A stretch of 64,000 bases of DNA from Rhizobium subbaraonis (GCF_900220975.1 NZ_OBQD01000009.1:186001-250000); one strand, 5' to 3'; shown: positions 47,713-56,740, counted from the stretch's first letter. Notes: generated by a model from the sequence alone, not told the origin. Numbers and translations are program-made.

Positions 47713-48756
47713 TTACTCGCGGCGGCGGTGCCGGGTAAGGCTTTCGACGACGTTCTGCGCATTGATCATGCCGATGATTGCCCCGTTCTCGACCACGCCG
47801 ACATTGCCGGGCTGGCGCGACATGGCGTCAAGGATGTCGACCAGCGGCGTGTCTGGGCGGGCCGTCGCGGTCACGCCGACGGCCGGTCCAGCAAGGCCGG
47901 TCTGCATTACGTCCTGCGCCGTCAGCATGTTGATGGGGTTCATGTTCTGCACGAAGTCCGCCACATACTGGTTCGCCGGATTCTTGACGATGTCCTGCGG
48001 CGTGCCGCACTGGATGATCCGGCCGCCTTCCATGATGGCGATCCGGTTGCCGATGCGGAAGGCCTCGTCGAGATCGTGGCTGACGAAGATGATCGTCTTT
48101 TTCAGGCGGCGCTGGAATTCGAGCAGTTCGTCCTGCAGGCGTGTGCGGATCAGCGGGTCCAGGGCGGAGAAGGGCTCGTCCATCAGAAGGATCGGCGCGC
48201 CGGTGGCAAAGGCGCGGGCAAGGCCCACGCGCTGCTGCATGCCGCCCGAGAGTTCGTTGACCTTGCGGCCGGCCCACTGCGTCAGATTGACGAGTTTGAG
48301 CTGCTCGTCGACGCGGGCCTTGCGCTCGGCTTCCGGCATGCCGGCAAGCTCCAGCCCGAAGCCGACATTGTCGGCGACCGTGCGCCAGGGCAGCAAAGCG
48401 AACTGCTGGAACACCATGGAGACGGTGCGCATGCGGAAATCGCGCAGCGCCTTCGGCGAACAGCTGTAGGGGTTGAGCGCGCCGTTGCCGGTCTGCACCT
48501 GAACCCCGCCGCGCACGACGGGTGCAAGGCCGTTGACGGCGCGAAGGAGTGTGGACTTGCCGGAGCCGGAAAGGCCCATCAGCACAAGGATCTCGCCCTC
48601 GTGGATCGCAAGCGATGCGCCGGCGACACCCATGACGAGGCCGGTTTCGCGGCCGATGTCGTCGCGGGTCTTACCGGAATCGACCATGGCAAGCGCACGT
48701 TCCGGCTTTTCGCCGAAGATGATGTCGACGTTGTCGAAGACGACGGCCTCGGTCAT
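47713..48756 (-). CDS. choV: Choline ABC transporter, ATP-binding protein
   Basis: A 347-residue ATPase that powers choline uptake with ChoW and ChoX. Walker A is GLSGSGKSTLLRAVNG, the Q-loop VFQQFALLPWRTV, signature LSGGMQQRVGLARA, Walker B LLMDEPFSALDPL and the switch His in FVSHDLDEAF. A C-terminal CBS-like region (VTATARPDTPLVDILDAM, NVGVVENGAIIGMI) is typical of ProV/ChoV. The N-terminus (VFDNVDIIFGEKPERALAMVDSGKTRDDIG) is the ChoV type. ATG 48756 overlaps the choW stop (ATGA); an open frame that fuses the two is not real. Confidence 0.93.
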   Translation of the reverse strand: MTEAVVFDNVDIIFGEKPERALAMVDSGKTRDDIGRETGLVMGVAGASLAIHEGEILVLMGLSGSGKSTLLRAVNGLAPVVRGGVQVQTGNGALNPYSCSPKALRDFRMRTVSMVFQQFALLPWRTVADNVGFGLELAGMPEAERKARVDEQLKLVNLTQWAGRKVNELSGGMQQRVGLARAFATGAPILLMDEPFSALDPLIRTRLQDELLEFQRRLKKTIIFVSHDLDEAFRIGNRIAIMEGGRIIQCGTPQDIVKNPANQYVADFVQNMNPINMLTAQDVMQTGLAGPAVGVTATARPDTPLVDILDAMSRQPGNVGVVENGAIIGMINAQNVVESLTRHRRRE

Positions 48757-49625
48757 GCGCCTTCTCCTTCGTCGGCAGAGCGGAACAGGCGGTCGAGAAT
48801 GATCGCCAGGATGACGATGCACAGGCCGGCCTCGAAGCCCATGGAAATGTTTACGGTGTTCAGTGCGCGAACGACCGGAACGCCGAGACCTTTGGCGCCG
48901 ACGAGTGCTGCGATGACGACCATCGACAGCGACAGCATGATCGTCTGGGTCAGGCCGGCCATGATCTGCGGCGTGGCGAAGGGCAATTCCACCTTGCGCA
49001 GAACCTGGGACGGCGTGGCCCCGAAGGCCTGTGCGGCCTCCACCAGCGAATCCGGCGTGGAGATGATGCCAAGCCGCGTCAGGCGGATGGGGGCGGGGAT
49101 TGCGAAGATGACGGTGGCGATCAGTCCCGGAACCATGCCGAGCCCGAACAGGATCAGCGCAGGGATCAGGTAGACGAAGGTCGGGATCGTCTGCATCAGG
49201 TCGAGCACGGGGCGCAGGAAGGCGTAGAACACCGGGCGACGGGCGGCTGCGATCCCGAGCGGGATGCCGACGGCCATGCTGACGCCGGTGGCGGCGAGAA
49301 CGAGCGCGAGCGTCTCGGTCGTCTCCTTCCAGTAGCCCTGGTTGACGATTAGGAGCAGGCCGAGGAGCGTGAAGAGCGTCACGCCGAGCGACCGGCGCAA
49401 ATACCAGGAAAGCAGTGTGATCAGCGCGATCAGCGCGAGCGCATAGGCAAACCGGCCCTGGTCGCTGGAGAACGGCCCCTGCATCAGGAACAGGATGGCG
49501 TCGATGCCGGCCTGCAGGACGACCTTGAGCAGGTCGAAAAGGTCCTTGCCGTTCGTGGTCAGCCAGGTGACCGCGCTCTTGGCCCAGGGGCCAATGGGCA
49601 GTTTGATGTTCGTCAGCCAATCCAC
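48753..49625 (-). CDS. choW: Choline ABC transporter, permease
   Basis: A 290-residue ProW-type inner-membrane permease. Five to six hydrophobic segments lie after residue 55 and the EAA loop reads LVEAAQAFGATPSQVLRKVELPFATPQIMAGL. VSMAVGIPLGIAAARRP and VLDLMQTIPTFVYLIPALILFGLG are ProW family features. The start is GTG 49625. Its stop overlaps choV. It is downstream of choX, with a strong hairpin in the 186-base gap. Confidence 0.93.
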   Translation of the reverse strand: MDWLTNIKLPIGPWAKSAVTWLTTNGKDLFDLLKVVLQAGIDAILFLMQGPFSSDQGRFAYALALIALITLLSWYLRRSLGVTLFTLLGLLLIVNQGYWKETTETLALVLAATGVSMAVGIPLGIAAARRPVFYAFLRPVLDLMQTIPTFVYLIPALILFGLGMVPGLIATVIFAIPAPIRLTRLGIISTPDSLVEAAQAFGATPSQVLRKVELPFATPQIMAGLTQTIMLSLSMVVIAALVGAKGLGVPVVRALNTVNISMGFEAGLCIVILAIILDRLFRSADEGEGA

Positions 49626-49779
49626 GTAATGGTACCTGCCTTCAAAGTGTTGCCCGGTTCAACGCCACATTCTGCCTGCTGCCGCCAATGGCATGCAGGG
49701 GGCGGCGGGACCAGAAGATCACCAGACGATCGTGAAGTCGATGTGTCTGTGGGCGACAGATCGCTTCGCACGGTCGAAA

Positions 49780-49804
49780 AAAGGCGGGACCGTGTCCCGC
49801 CTTT
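49780..49804 (-). terminator. Intercistronic hairpin terminator between choX and choW
   Basis: A perfect 11-base stem, AAAGGCGGGAC (49780-49790) with GTCCCGCCTTT (49794-49804), loop of 3. On the minus strand it ends in a run of six T (GCCTTTTTTCG). It lies 7 bases after the choX stop, so it would let only part of the transcripts reach choW and choV. Confidence 0.85.
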
Positions 49805-49811
49805 GCCATGC

Positions 49812-50768
49812 TCAGAGACCGAGCGAGGACTTCACGGCGGCGAGACCGTCGCCGCCGTCCTTGGTCGTGACGCCTGCCAGCCACGGCTCGATGGCCGCGG
49901 GATTGGCCTTCAGCCATGCGCTCGCAGCCGCTTCCGGAGCCTCGCCGTCGTTGAGGATCTTGCCCATGATCTGGTTTTCCATCTCCAGCGTGAACTTGAG
50001 GTTCTGCAAGAACTTGCCGACGTTCGGGCATTCGGTAGTGTAGCCCTGTCGGACGTTGGTGTAGACCGTCGCGCCGCCGAAGTTCGGACCGAAGACATCG
50101 TCGCCGCCGGTCAGATAGGTCAGCTTGAAGTTGGCATTCATCGGATGCGGCTCCCAGCCGAGGAAGACGATCGGTGCGCCGTCCTGCTCTGCGCGGGCCA
50201 CTTCGGCGAGCATGCCCTGTTCGGACGATTCCACGACCTCGAAGCCCTTGAGGTCAAAACTGCCCTTTTCGACCATCTCGATGATCAGACGGTTGCCGTC
50301 GTTGCCGGGCTCGATGCCGTAGATCTTGGCGCCAAGGTCGTCCTTGCGGGCGGCGATGTCCTTGAAGTCCTTGATGCCGAGGTCGGCACCCTTGGCATTG
50401 GTGGCGAGCGTGTACTTGGCGCCCTCCAGGTTCTCGCGAACGGTTTCCACCGTACCGGCCTCGCGGAACGGCTTGATGTCGGCTTCCATGGTCGGCATCC
50501 AGTTGCCGAGGAAGACGTCGATATCCTTGTTGGCGAGCGACGTGTAGGTGACCGGGACCGACAGGACGGTGGTTTCCGTCTCGTAGCCGAGGCCCTTCAG
50601 GATCGTCGAGGCGGTCGCGGTGGTGGCGGTGATATCGGTCCAGCCGACGTCGGAGAAGCGGACCTTGCCACAGCTCTCGGGCTCGGCGGCCAGTGCACTG
50701 CCGATGCCCAGCGCGACAAGCGAGACTGCAGCCAGAGCCGATGCTTTCAGTGTCGATGCAATTTTCAT
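49812..50768 (-). CDS. choX: Choline ABC transporter, periplasmic binding protein
   Basis: A 318-residue exported binding protein. The signal peptide (MKIASTLKASALAAVSLVALG...) is cleaved near ALAAEP. The mature part EPESCGKVRFSDVGWTDITATTATAS, LSVPVTYTSLANKDIDVFLGNWMPTMEADI, IYGIEPGNDGNRLI, SSEQGMLAEVARA, FLGWEPHPMNANF and the C-terminal ANPAAIEPWLAGVTT match the choline-specific ChoX of S. meliloti. Start ATG 50768 is chosen; the open frame begins at 50831. It is first in the choXWV operon, in which a terminator-like hairpin follows at once. Confidence 0.94.
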   Translation of the reverse strand: MKIASTLKASALAAVSLVALGIGSALAAEPESCGKVRFSDVGWTDITATTATASTILKGLGYETETTVLSVPVTYTSLANKDIDVFLGNWMPTMEADIKPFREAGTVETVRENLEGAKYTLATNAKGADLGIKDFKDIAARKDDLGAKIYGIEPGNDGNRLIIEMVEKGSFDLKGFEVVESSEQGMLAEVARAEQDGAPIVFLGWEPHPMNANFKLTYLTGGDDVFGPNFGGATVYTNVRQGYTTECPNVGKFLQNLKFTLEMENQIMGKILNDGEAPEAAASAWLKANPAAIEPWLAGVTTKDGGDGLAAVKSSLGL

Positions 50769-51002
50769 GTTCAATGCTCCCCGTTTTTGTTCTGATGCCG
50801 CAAGCCAAGCATCAAAAACGTCATCATTCAAGCACTTTACGCGCCTGACACAGCCTTCGCCGGCCTAGTTTATTTCGCGCCGCTTCGCAATCGAGCGCAA
50901 GAATGTCGTTGTGAACGGAGCGTGGGAAAATCTGTGGTCTTCGCCTCGCCATGGCTGGAAATCCGGGTGCTTCCGCGCCAGAACGGGCCACGAGGAAAAA
51001 AC

Positions 51003-51593
51003 ATGGCCGAACTCTATTTCCACTATGCGACGATGAACGCCGGCAAGTCCACGATGCTGCTGCAGGCGTCCTACAATTACCGTGAGCGCGGCATGCGCAC
51101 GGCGATCTTCATCGCCGCCTTTGACGACCGCGCCGGACGGGGGCGCATCTCATCGCGGATCGGCCTGCAGTCGGACGCCATCGCCTTCGATGCGAACGAC
51201 GATCTGCAGGCGACGGTGGAGGCGATGGGTGCGGACGGGGACGGCCCGATCGCCTGCGTCTTCGTGGACGAGGCGCAGTTCCTGAGCGAGCGGCAGGTGT
51301 GGCAACTGGCGCGCATCGCCGACCGCATGGGCATTCCGGTGATGACCTACGGCCTGCGCACGGATTTCCAGGGCAAGCTGTTTCCCGGCTCGAACGCGCT
51401 GCTTGCGATAGCGGACGAATTGCGCGAGGTGCGCACCATCTGCCATTGCGGTCGCAAGGCGACCATGGTCGTGCGGCTCGACGCAAACGGCACCCTCGTC
51501 AGGGAAGGGGCGCAGGTCGAAGTCGGCGGTAACGAGAAATACGTGTCCTACTGCCGTCGCCACTGGGACGACCTGATGCAGGGCTATTCCTGA
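51003..51593 (+). CDS. tdk: Thymidine kinase
   Basis: Type II thymidine kinase for pyrimidine salvage. The 196-residue length is normal. Walker A is MNAGKSTMLLQASYNYRERG, the DEAQ of VFVDEAQFL, the lasso loop TYGLRTDFQGKLFPGSNALLAIAD, and a zinc knuckle from CHCGRKATM plus CRRH near the C-terminus. ATG 51003 is preceded by GAGGAAAAAAC and begins the family N-terminus MAELYFHY. Divergent from choX across about 234 bases. Confidence 0.96.
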   Translation: MAELYFHYATMNAGKSTMLLQASYNYRERGMRTAIFIAAFDDRAGRGRISSRIGLQSDAIAFDANDDLQATVEAMGADGDGPIACVFVDEAQFLSERQVWQLARIADRMGIPVMTYGLRTDFQGKLFPGSNALLAIADELREVRTICHCGRKATMVVRLDANGTLVREGAQVEVGGNEKYVSYCRRHWDDLMQGYS

Positions 51594-51627
51594 TGCAGGA
51601 CGAGTACGGCAGCGGAGGCCTGCACGC

Positions 51628-52002
51628 ATGAAATCGATCGCGTTGTCGGCATTCTTCGTTCTTGCCGCCGCCTCGTCCGGCGTTGCCGGTGACGCCGATG
51701 CCGGAAGGGCCGTTTTCCGGAAGTGCGCGGCATGTCACGCGACGGATCCGGTGAACCGAGTCGGGCCGTCTCTCGCCGGCATCGTCGGCCGTCCGGTCGC
51801 GTCGTTTCCCGAATACGGCTACTCGTCCGCCATGATCGCATTCGGCAAGGACAGGGTGTGGGACGAGGGGTTGCTTGCGGAATATCTGGCCGCGCCCAGG
51901 GCCATGGTGCCGGGGACGGCCATGGCCTTTGCCGGGCTGAAGAGGCCGCAGGATATTGCCGATATCATCGCTTTCCTGAAGGGCGTTTCTGCCGCACAAT
52001 GA
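51628..52002 (+). CDS. Class I cytochrome c (c2/c552-like)
   Basis: A 124-residue exported cytochrome. Signal peptide MKSIALSAFFVLAAASSGVAG is cleaved near residue 20; the haem site is CAACH at about 33-37 (FRKCAACHATDP); the axial Met is in PGTAMAFAGLKRP. The layout GRAVFRKCAACH...NRVGPSLAGIVGRPVAS...FPEYGYS...DEGLLAEYLAAPRAMVPGTAM is that of mitochondrial-type/c2 cytochromes. It follows tdk by 34 bases. Confidence 0.9.
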   Translation: MKSIALSAFFVLAAASSGVAGDADAGRAVFRKCAACHATDPVNRVGPSLAGIVGRPVASFPEYGYSSAMIAFGKDRVWDEGLLAEYLAAPRAMVPGTAMAFAGLKRPQDIADIIAFLKGVSAAQ

Positions 52003-52211
52003 GACTTGTTGCTGTGCCGGCCAACGCCGCTGCTGCCATTTTCAGGTTTCATACAAAAATACATGCCTTTAAGGGTTGCAGCTGCGACGCTGCTTCCCAC
52101 ATCATGTGCTGCAGGCAGGCGGCGGGAACTCTGCATCTGCGATGCCGCGCGGCGGTGTCTTCACATTGTCCGGCCGGTGCCTGGCGCCGGTCGTCGAGAG
52201 AGGGATGAGGG

Positions 52212-53300
52212 ATGGCGACACTTCAGAATTTCGATACCGAGATCGCGCGGACGCGCGAGACCGTCGAGCAGATGCGTGGCAAGCTGGAGCAGACCGGGAT
52301 CGTCTTGGAGCAGTTCGCCAAGGCGGACACCAAGCTCGGCGACGCCAATTTCGACATCGAGAACGCCCGTCTGCAGGACGTGCTCACCCAGCAGAAGGTG
52401 ATGGAAGCGAACATTGCCGACCTGATCATCGGGCTCGAAGACGCCACCAATGTTTTCGGCGTCGAGTTCGAGAGCATGAAGAGCTATACCGGTTACGAGA
52501 AATTCATCGGCATCTTCTCCAAGCAGAAGATGCAGCGAATGCGCACCGACCGCGTGCGCAACATGTCGCTCTCGGGCAATCTGCAGGAGCTTCTGGCGAA
52601 GTCCGACACGATCGTCGGCATCCTGAAGGACCAGAAGGCGGTGCTCGACAGCCGCTACAAGACGTCCGAGGCGAGCCTGATCCAGGTGATCGAGCGGCGC
52701 AAGCAGACGATGGCGAACCTGGAGACAACGCAGAAGCGGATCGAGCAGCTGAACCCGCAGCTTCTGGATATCGAAAACCGGATCGCCGCCTCCACAGACC
52801 AGAAGACGCGCACGCAGCTGGAGGGCGAGCGCTCGACGCTTGCCACCGAGTACAACGAGCAGCAGGCCAAGGAGCAGGAGCTGCTCGCCGAAAGCCAGAC
52901 GCTGGAACGCTACACCTCGATGTTCCAGACCTTCGTTGACTCGCTCAACAACCAGATCGCCGCCCAGAACACGCTGATCAACAAGCTGACGATCGATACC
53001 GAGCAGCGCATCGTGCTCTATAAAGCGCTGGAGGATTCGCTGAAGACAGCCGCCCAGCAGGACGTCGCCCACCGGATCAACACGCTCGGCAGCCAGGTCG
53101 ATACCGCGGCCGAGGAGACGATGGCCGGCATCGGCGCCGCCGCGCAGAAGCACATCGGCGACCTGCTGGAGATGCACGAGAAGAACATGCTCGCCACCCA
53201 GGATATTCAGCGCCGCAAGAAGCTCGCCGACGATGCGTTTGCCCGGCGCTTCCAGGAGGTGATGGACAAGCACAACGCCTCCAACTACGTGAAGGCCTGA
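52212..53300 (+). CDS. Long coiled-coil protein (possibly TelA-like), first gene of an unknown cluster
   Basis: A 362-residue soluble protein made almost wholly of heptad-rich helix: residues 1-130 (ARTRETVEQMRGKLEQTG, IADLIIGLEDATNVFGVEF), a Met/Arg-rich hinge near 105-125 (KQKMQRMRTDRVRN), then long coiled coils (ETTQKRIEQLNPQLLDIENRIA, LEGERSTLATEYNEQQAKEQELL). The C-terminal EETMAGIGAAAQKHIGDLL and RRKKLADDAFARRFQEV recall TelA/toxic-anion-resistance proteins, but I cannot confirm it. GAGGGATGA lies upstream. It begins a run of six same-strand genes. No membrane segment. Confidence 0.6.
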   Translation: MATLQNFDTEIARTRETVEQMRGKLEQTGIVLEQFAKADTKLGDANFDIENARLQDVLTQQKVMEANIADLIIGLEDATNVFGVEFESMKSYTGYEKFIGIFSKQKMQRMRTDRVRNMSLSGNLQELLAKSDTIVGILKDQKAVLDSRYKTSEASLIQVIERRKQTMANLETTQKRIEQLNPQLLDIENRIAASTDQKTRTQLEGERSTLATEYNEQQAKEQELLAESQTLERYTSMFQTFVDSLNNQIAAQNTLINKLTIDTEQRIVLYKALEDSLKTAAQQDVAHRINTLGSQVDTAAEETMAGIGAAAQKHIGDLLEMHEKNMLATQDIQRRKKLADDAFARRFQEVMDKHNASNYVKA

Positions 53301-53340
53301 CGGCGATGGCCGTGACGGGCTTGCGCCCTGGGCGCGTGCA

Positions 53341-53446
53341 CCTCACCCTGACCCTCTCCCTGAAAGCTGGGAGAGGGGACAAAGATGGTGCGGCGTCCGC
53401 GTTCTCTCCGCCTGCGGGGAGACGGTGCCGGCAGGCGGATGAGGGG
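53341..53446. repeat. RIME-like palindromic repeat, copy 2 (inverted)
   Basis: The modules of the copy at 56559 appear in reverse order: CCTCACCCTGACCCTCTCCC, then GTTCTCTCCGCCTGCGGGGA and GTGCCGGCAGGCGGATGAGG. Its last bases, GAGGGG (53441-53446), are the ribosome-binding site of the gene starting at 53452, so the repeat supplies a translation signal. Confidence 0.78.
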
Positions 53447-53451
53447 CAAAG

Positions 53452-54600
53452 ATGAAACCCCCAGCCGACAGCGCGGTCGCGCAGTACTTCACCTCGATCC
53501 GGGCAGCACTCGGCGGGCTGGAGGTGTTCCTCGGCGACCGTAACTCCCCGCTCTACCAGCACGGCGTCGTCGGCGAGGCGATCGTGCCCTATCTGGCCCG
53601 GCTGAAGGCGTCGTTTGCCTGCTGGGAGAACCGGATCGGCTTTGTCGACCAGTTCCGCATCTCGCGGGCGGAGAGCGGCTTCCCGGTCTATCAGAACGTC
53701 CTCGAGCTCGAAAACGACCGCAAGGGCGCGGAAAAGCGGCTGTCGGAGATCCCCGGCGCCGATCAGCTGCGCGGCGAGATGGCCGACTTCATCCTGCGCA
53801 ACAAGGCTTTTCCGACCGAGCTGCAGGTTCGTATGGCCGAGCGCATGTACCTGCAGCAGATCGGCAAGGGAGAGGTGTTCTCGCCCTTTGTGCTGCCCGA
53901 GACGATCCGGGTTGCCGTCAACCCGAAGACGATGCGGCCCTACTACGTCGTCAGCTGGGGCGCCTTCGACGGCACCAGCACGCTGCCGATGGTCTACATG
54001 GCGACGATCGAGGACAGTTCGGAGAAGATCGTCGAACTGCTCGTAGACAAGGACGGCAAGCTCAACCCCGACGTTCGGATCGATCTTCCGGTGGGAGGCT
54101 TGCTCAACCCGGAGCTTGCCAGCCGCTTCGACGATTTCGCGCTGAAGAACAGCGCCTATTCGCTGTCGCCGGTGACGATCGCGACCAATCTCGACCGCGA
54201 TTTCGAGATGCTGCATCCCAAGCAGCTGCGACGCATCGTGCTCGGCCCCTTCTATTCCGCCGACATCACCGAGAACAACCAGAAGGTTCGCGACATCCTG
54301 TCGAAGGTGCGCAAGGTGGAGAACGCCTGGCTACTGACCTGGACGGTGCAGGAAGTGTTCTCGCAGGCGGAGCGCCCGGCAAGCAAGGGCTTCTGGAGCT
54401 CGACGCCGGCGCAGGAGGAGTTCTACATCGATACCAACAACCTCGAGGCGGCGCGCATGGGCGTCAGCGGTTTCGAGAAGCATGCGCTGGTGCCGCACGA
54501 TGCCTACCAGGCGCTCTATGCCGCCGGCGAGGCGGAAGCGATCTTCGGCGAATACAAGGTGCACGTGATTTCCGGAAACCAGGTGGTCAGCGGGGTATGA
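53452..54600 (+). CDS. Protein of unknown function in the AAA-ATPase cluster
   Basis: A 382-residue soluble protein that I do not recognise. There is no signal peptide or membrane helix. The N-terminal 110 residues are helical (AQYFTSIRAALGGLEVFLGD, VPYLARLKASFACWENRIGF). A mixed alpha/beta region follows with repeated beta strands (IRVAVNPKTMRPYYVVSWGAF, STLPMVYMATIEDSSEKIVELL). Later blocks include YSLSPVTIATNLDRDFEMLHPKQLRRIVLGPFY and WLLTWTVQEVFSQAERP. The gene ends 4 bases before the AAA ATPase start, so the two are translated together and probably work together. Confidence 0.6.
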   Translation: MKPPADSAVAQYFTSIRAALGGLEVFLGDRNSPLYQHGVVGEAIVPYLARLKASFACWENRIGFVDQFRISRAESGFPVYQNVLELENDRKGAEKRLSEIPGADQLRGEMADFILRNKAFPTELQVRMAERMYLQQIGKGEVFSPFVLPETIRVAVNPKTMRPYYVVSWGAFDGTSTLPMVYMATIEDSSEKIVELLVDKDGKLNPDVRIDLPVGGLLNPELASRFDDFALKNSAYSLSPVTIATNLDRDFEMLHPKQLRRIVLGPFYSADITENNQKVRDILSKVRKVENAWLLTWTVQEVFSQAERPASKGFWSSTPAQEEFYIDTNNLEAARMGVSGFEKHALVPHDAYQALYAAGEAEAIFGEYKVHVISGNQVVSGV

Positions 54601-54604
54601 TGCG

Positions 54605-56518
54605 ATGAGCTTGAACGCCGGACTGACGATGATTTCGGAAAGCGATATCGAGAAGCACCGGGCGGTGGCGCAGAGCATGGTGACGCGGCTCGCCGTTCTG
54701 GAAGCCGACGGCAGGGGCGCCGGCGCGCCGATCGCAGGCACCGGGCGGCGCTTCGTGTCGACCGTCTCGACCGGCGGCATGCGGCGCTCGCGCGAGGTCG
54801 AGCTGGCAAAGACGATCGCCGCGGTGCGGCCGGGCGATCCGCTTCTGTCCCCGGCGCAGCACCAGTTGCTCTATCGTGCCCGCCGCGGCATCGAGATCGC
54901 GCTGGCCGTCGCCGACGTCTTCGCCCGGCAGACGGAACTGGAGCAGTTGCAGGCGCGCAATGCCACCGCGCCGCTTTCCGGGGAGGCGGCGGAACGCTTC
55001 AAGGCGCTGCTGTCGGCGTCTGCCTATGTCGCCGCCTTCACCCTTGCCGCCTATCTCGGCGCGATGCTTGCCGGCGAAGGCGAGCCGGCGGATGACACCG
55101 ACGAGCCGGACTACCTGTTCGACACCGCCCAGGACGCGGCCAAGAGCCTCGTCGCCGGCCTCGACCGCGCGATCGCGGGGGCCGCGGACGATACCGCGCT
55201 CATTGCCCGCGCGCGCGCCTTCGCCCGGGTCGCGCTGGAGGGGCTGATCGGCCGCAAGGCGCGCTTTTCGGGGCTTTCAAGCTTCGAGAGCGCCCATATC
55301 CGCATCGAGCAGGACGATTTCACCCTCAACGGTTTCGATGTGGCGCCGGGGCAGAAGCGCAAGCCGCTTTCGATGACATTCAAGAAGCCGACCGACATCG
55401 TCGGCAACCACATCGCCAAGTACCAGGCGCTACGGCTCGCCAAGATGCTGATGGCCTACGACTTCGAGCGGCAGATGAACCCGTTCGTCGAGCTCGGCGG
55501 CTTCCTCTTCACCTTCATCGGCGACGGCATGCCCGGTACCGGCAAGACCATGCTGATCCAGATGCTGGCCGGCCTGCTCGACGACTATTGCCGGGTGGCC
55601 GGCTATCCGTTCCACTACGAGAACTTTGGTGTCGACCAGATCTCCTCCTACCAGGGCAAGTCGGGCCAGAACTGCAAGGACTTCGTCAACAACGTCGTCA
55701 ATCCGCGCGCCATCGGTTTCGGCACGATCGACGATGTCGACCAGGTGGCCGCCAAGCGCTCCGACGACCGGGCGTCGGCCGGCCAGCACGAGGTGACGGC
55801 GGTGCTGATGGAGAGCTTCGCCGGCGCCTCGACGGTGGTGCGCGGAAACTGCACTTTCGGCATGTTCTCCAACTATCCCGAAAACGTCGACGATGCGCTG
55901 CGCCAGCGCGCCGGCGCCCGCTGGCTGGTCGACGGGCCGCAGTCGCGCGCCGACTATGTCGACATTTTCGCGCTGCTCGTCGGCAAAAACCACTCGATCC
56001 CGCTCGGCGAGCATGCGCTTCTGGCCGGACAGGAGATCAAGCAGGCGGTCTCGACCTCCTACGGCCAGCACGCGCTGCCGCAGGAGGACGGGTTGCTCAC
56101 CATCTGGGAGCGCTACGAGAAGGCGCACGGAAAGATGGCGACGCTCGCCGACGTCGGCACGTACCTGCACATGATCAAGGAAGTCGAGCCGCGCTTCACG
56201 GGACGTGCGATCAAGAATATCACCGACGCGATCAAGATGCGGGCGATGGACGTTGACCTGCCGGACGAGTGGTTCGCAACCCCCGAAGTCTTCATGCACA
56301 AGTCCTACGACGAGAAGAAGGGCATGATCGAGGAACTGCGCGGCCCGATCACCATGGAGATGGTGCTGCAGGAGATCAACCGCTACGCCGACAGCGAATT
56401 CCGCTACGCCGACAAGTCCGACGACGCTGCGGTCGCCGACATCATCCGCCGCGAACGCCTGCGGGAGCGGGCGGTTGAGGAAATCGAAGCGATGAAGCGG
56501 GAAGGGAAGTGGGGGTAA
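54605..56518 (+). CDS. AAA+ ATPase of unknown function
   Basis: A 637-residue protein. Residues 1-230 are mostly helical with Ala-rich stretches (AAERFKALLSASAYVAAFTLAAYLGAMLAG may touch a membrane). The AAA+ module follows: Walker A GDGMPGTGKTMLIQML (Lys 314), a Walker B-like GFGTIDDVDQ (Asp 376-Asp 377, where Glu is usual), and a sensor/Arg-finger region FGMFSNYPENVDDALRQRAGARWLVDGP. The C-terminal helices (ITMEMVLQEINRYADSEFRYADKSDD) end in charged EAMKREGKWG. It is four bases after the unknown protein. No protease or helicase domain is attached, so a remodelling or loading role is likely. Confidence 0.75.
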   Translation: MSLNAGLTMISESDIEKHRAVAQSMVTRLAVLEADGRGAGAPIAGTGRRFVSTVSTGGMRRSREVELAKTIAAVRPGDPLLSPAQHQLLYRARRGIEIALAVADVFARQTELEQLQARNATAPLSGEAAERFKALLSASAYVAAFTLAAYLGAMLAGEGEPADDTDEPDYLFDTAQDAAKSLVAGLDRAIAGAADDTALIARARAFARVALEGLIGRKARFSGLSSFESAHIRIEQDDFTLNGFDVAPGQKRKPLSMTFKKPTDIVGNHIAKYQALRLAKMLMAYDFERQMNPFVELGGFLFTFIGDGMPGTGKTMLIQMLAGLLDDYCRVAGYPFHYENFGVDQISSYQGKSGQNCKDFVNNVVNPRAIGFGTIDDVDQVAAKRSDDRASAGQHEVTAVLMESFAGASTVVRGNCTFGMFSNYPENVDDALRQRAGARWLVDGPQSRADYVDIFALLVGKNHSIPLGEHALLAGQEIKQAVSTSYGQHALPQEDGLLTIWERYEKAHGKMATLADVGTYLHMIKEVEPRFTGRAIKNITDAIKMRAMDVDLPDEWFATPEVFMHKSYDEKKGMIEELRGPITMEMVLQEINRYADSEFRYADKSDDAAVADIIRRERLRERAVEEIEAMKREGKWG

Positions 56519-56558
56519 GTTGAGCGCGGCGTCCTTTTTCGCGTCGATGATTGAAGTC

Positions 56559-56721
56559 GCCCCTCATCCGCCTGCCGGCACCTTCTCCCCGCAGGCGGGG
56601 AGAAGGACGGGCGCAGCAGCGTTTCCAGTCCCCTCTGCTGCTTGCGGCGGGAAGGGGCGGGTGCACACGGCTTCCAGTTCCCTCTCCCCGCTTGCGGGGA
56701 GAGGGTTAGGGTGAGGGGGGA
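56559..56721. repeat. RIME-like palindromic repeat, copy 3, between AAA gene and DUF559 gene
   Basis: Two palindromic modules in tandem: CCCCTCATCCGCCTGCCGG with CTTCTCCCCGCAGGCGGGGA, and CCCTCTCCCCGCTTGCGGGG with GAGAGGGTTAGGGTGAGGGG. This is the fullest copy in the window. It separates the AAA ATPase from the nuclease-like gene within the cluster. Confidence 0.85.
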
Positions 56722-56740
56722 ACCGGCTCGTGAGGCAGCG

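Noticed and set aside
47713-49620. A 635-codon frame suggesting a fused permease-ATPase
   Set aside because: The real permease is in another frame (48753-49625) with good hydrophobic helices; the ATPase starts at 48756 by an ATGA overlap.
53341-56721. Repeats of the 52-57 kb cluster as a CRISPR or integron array
   Set aside because: Copies are palindromic, of different lengths, in opposite orientation and not regularly spaced with short spacers.
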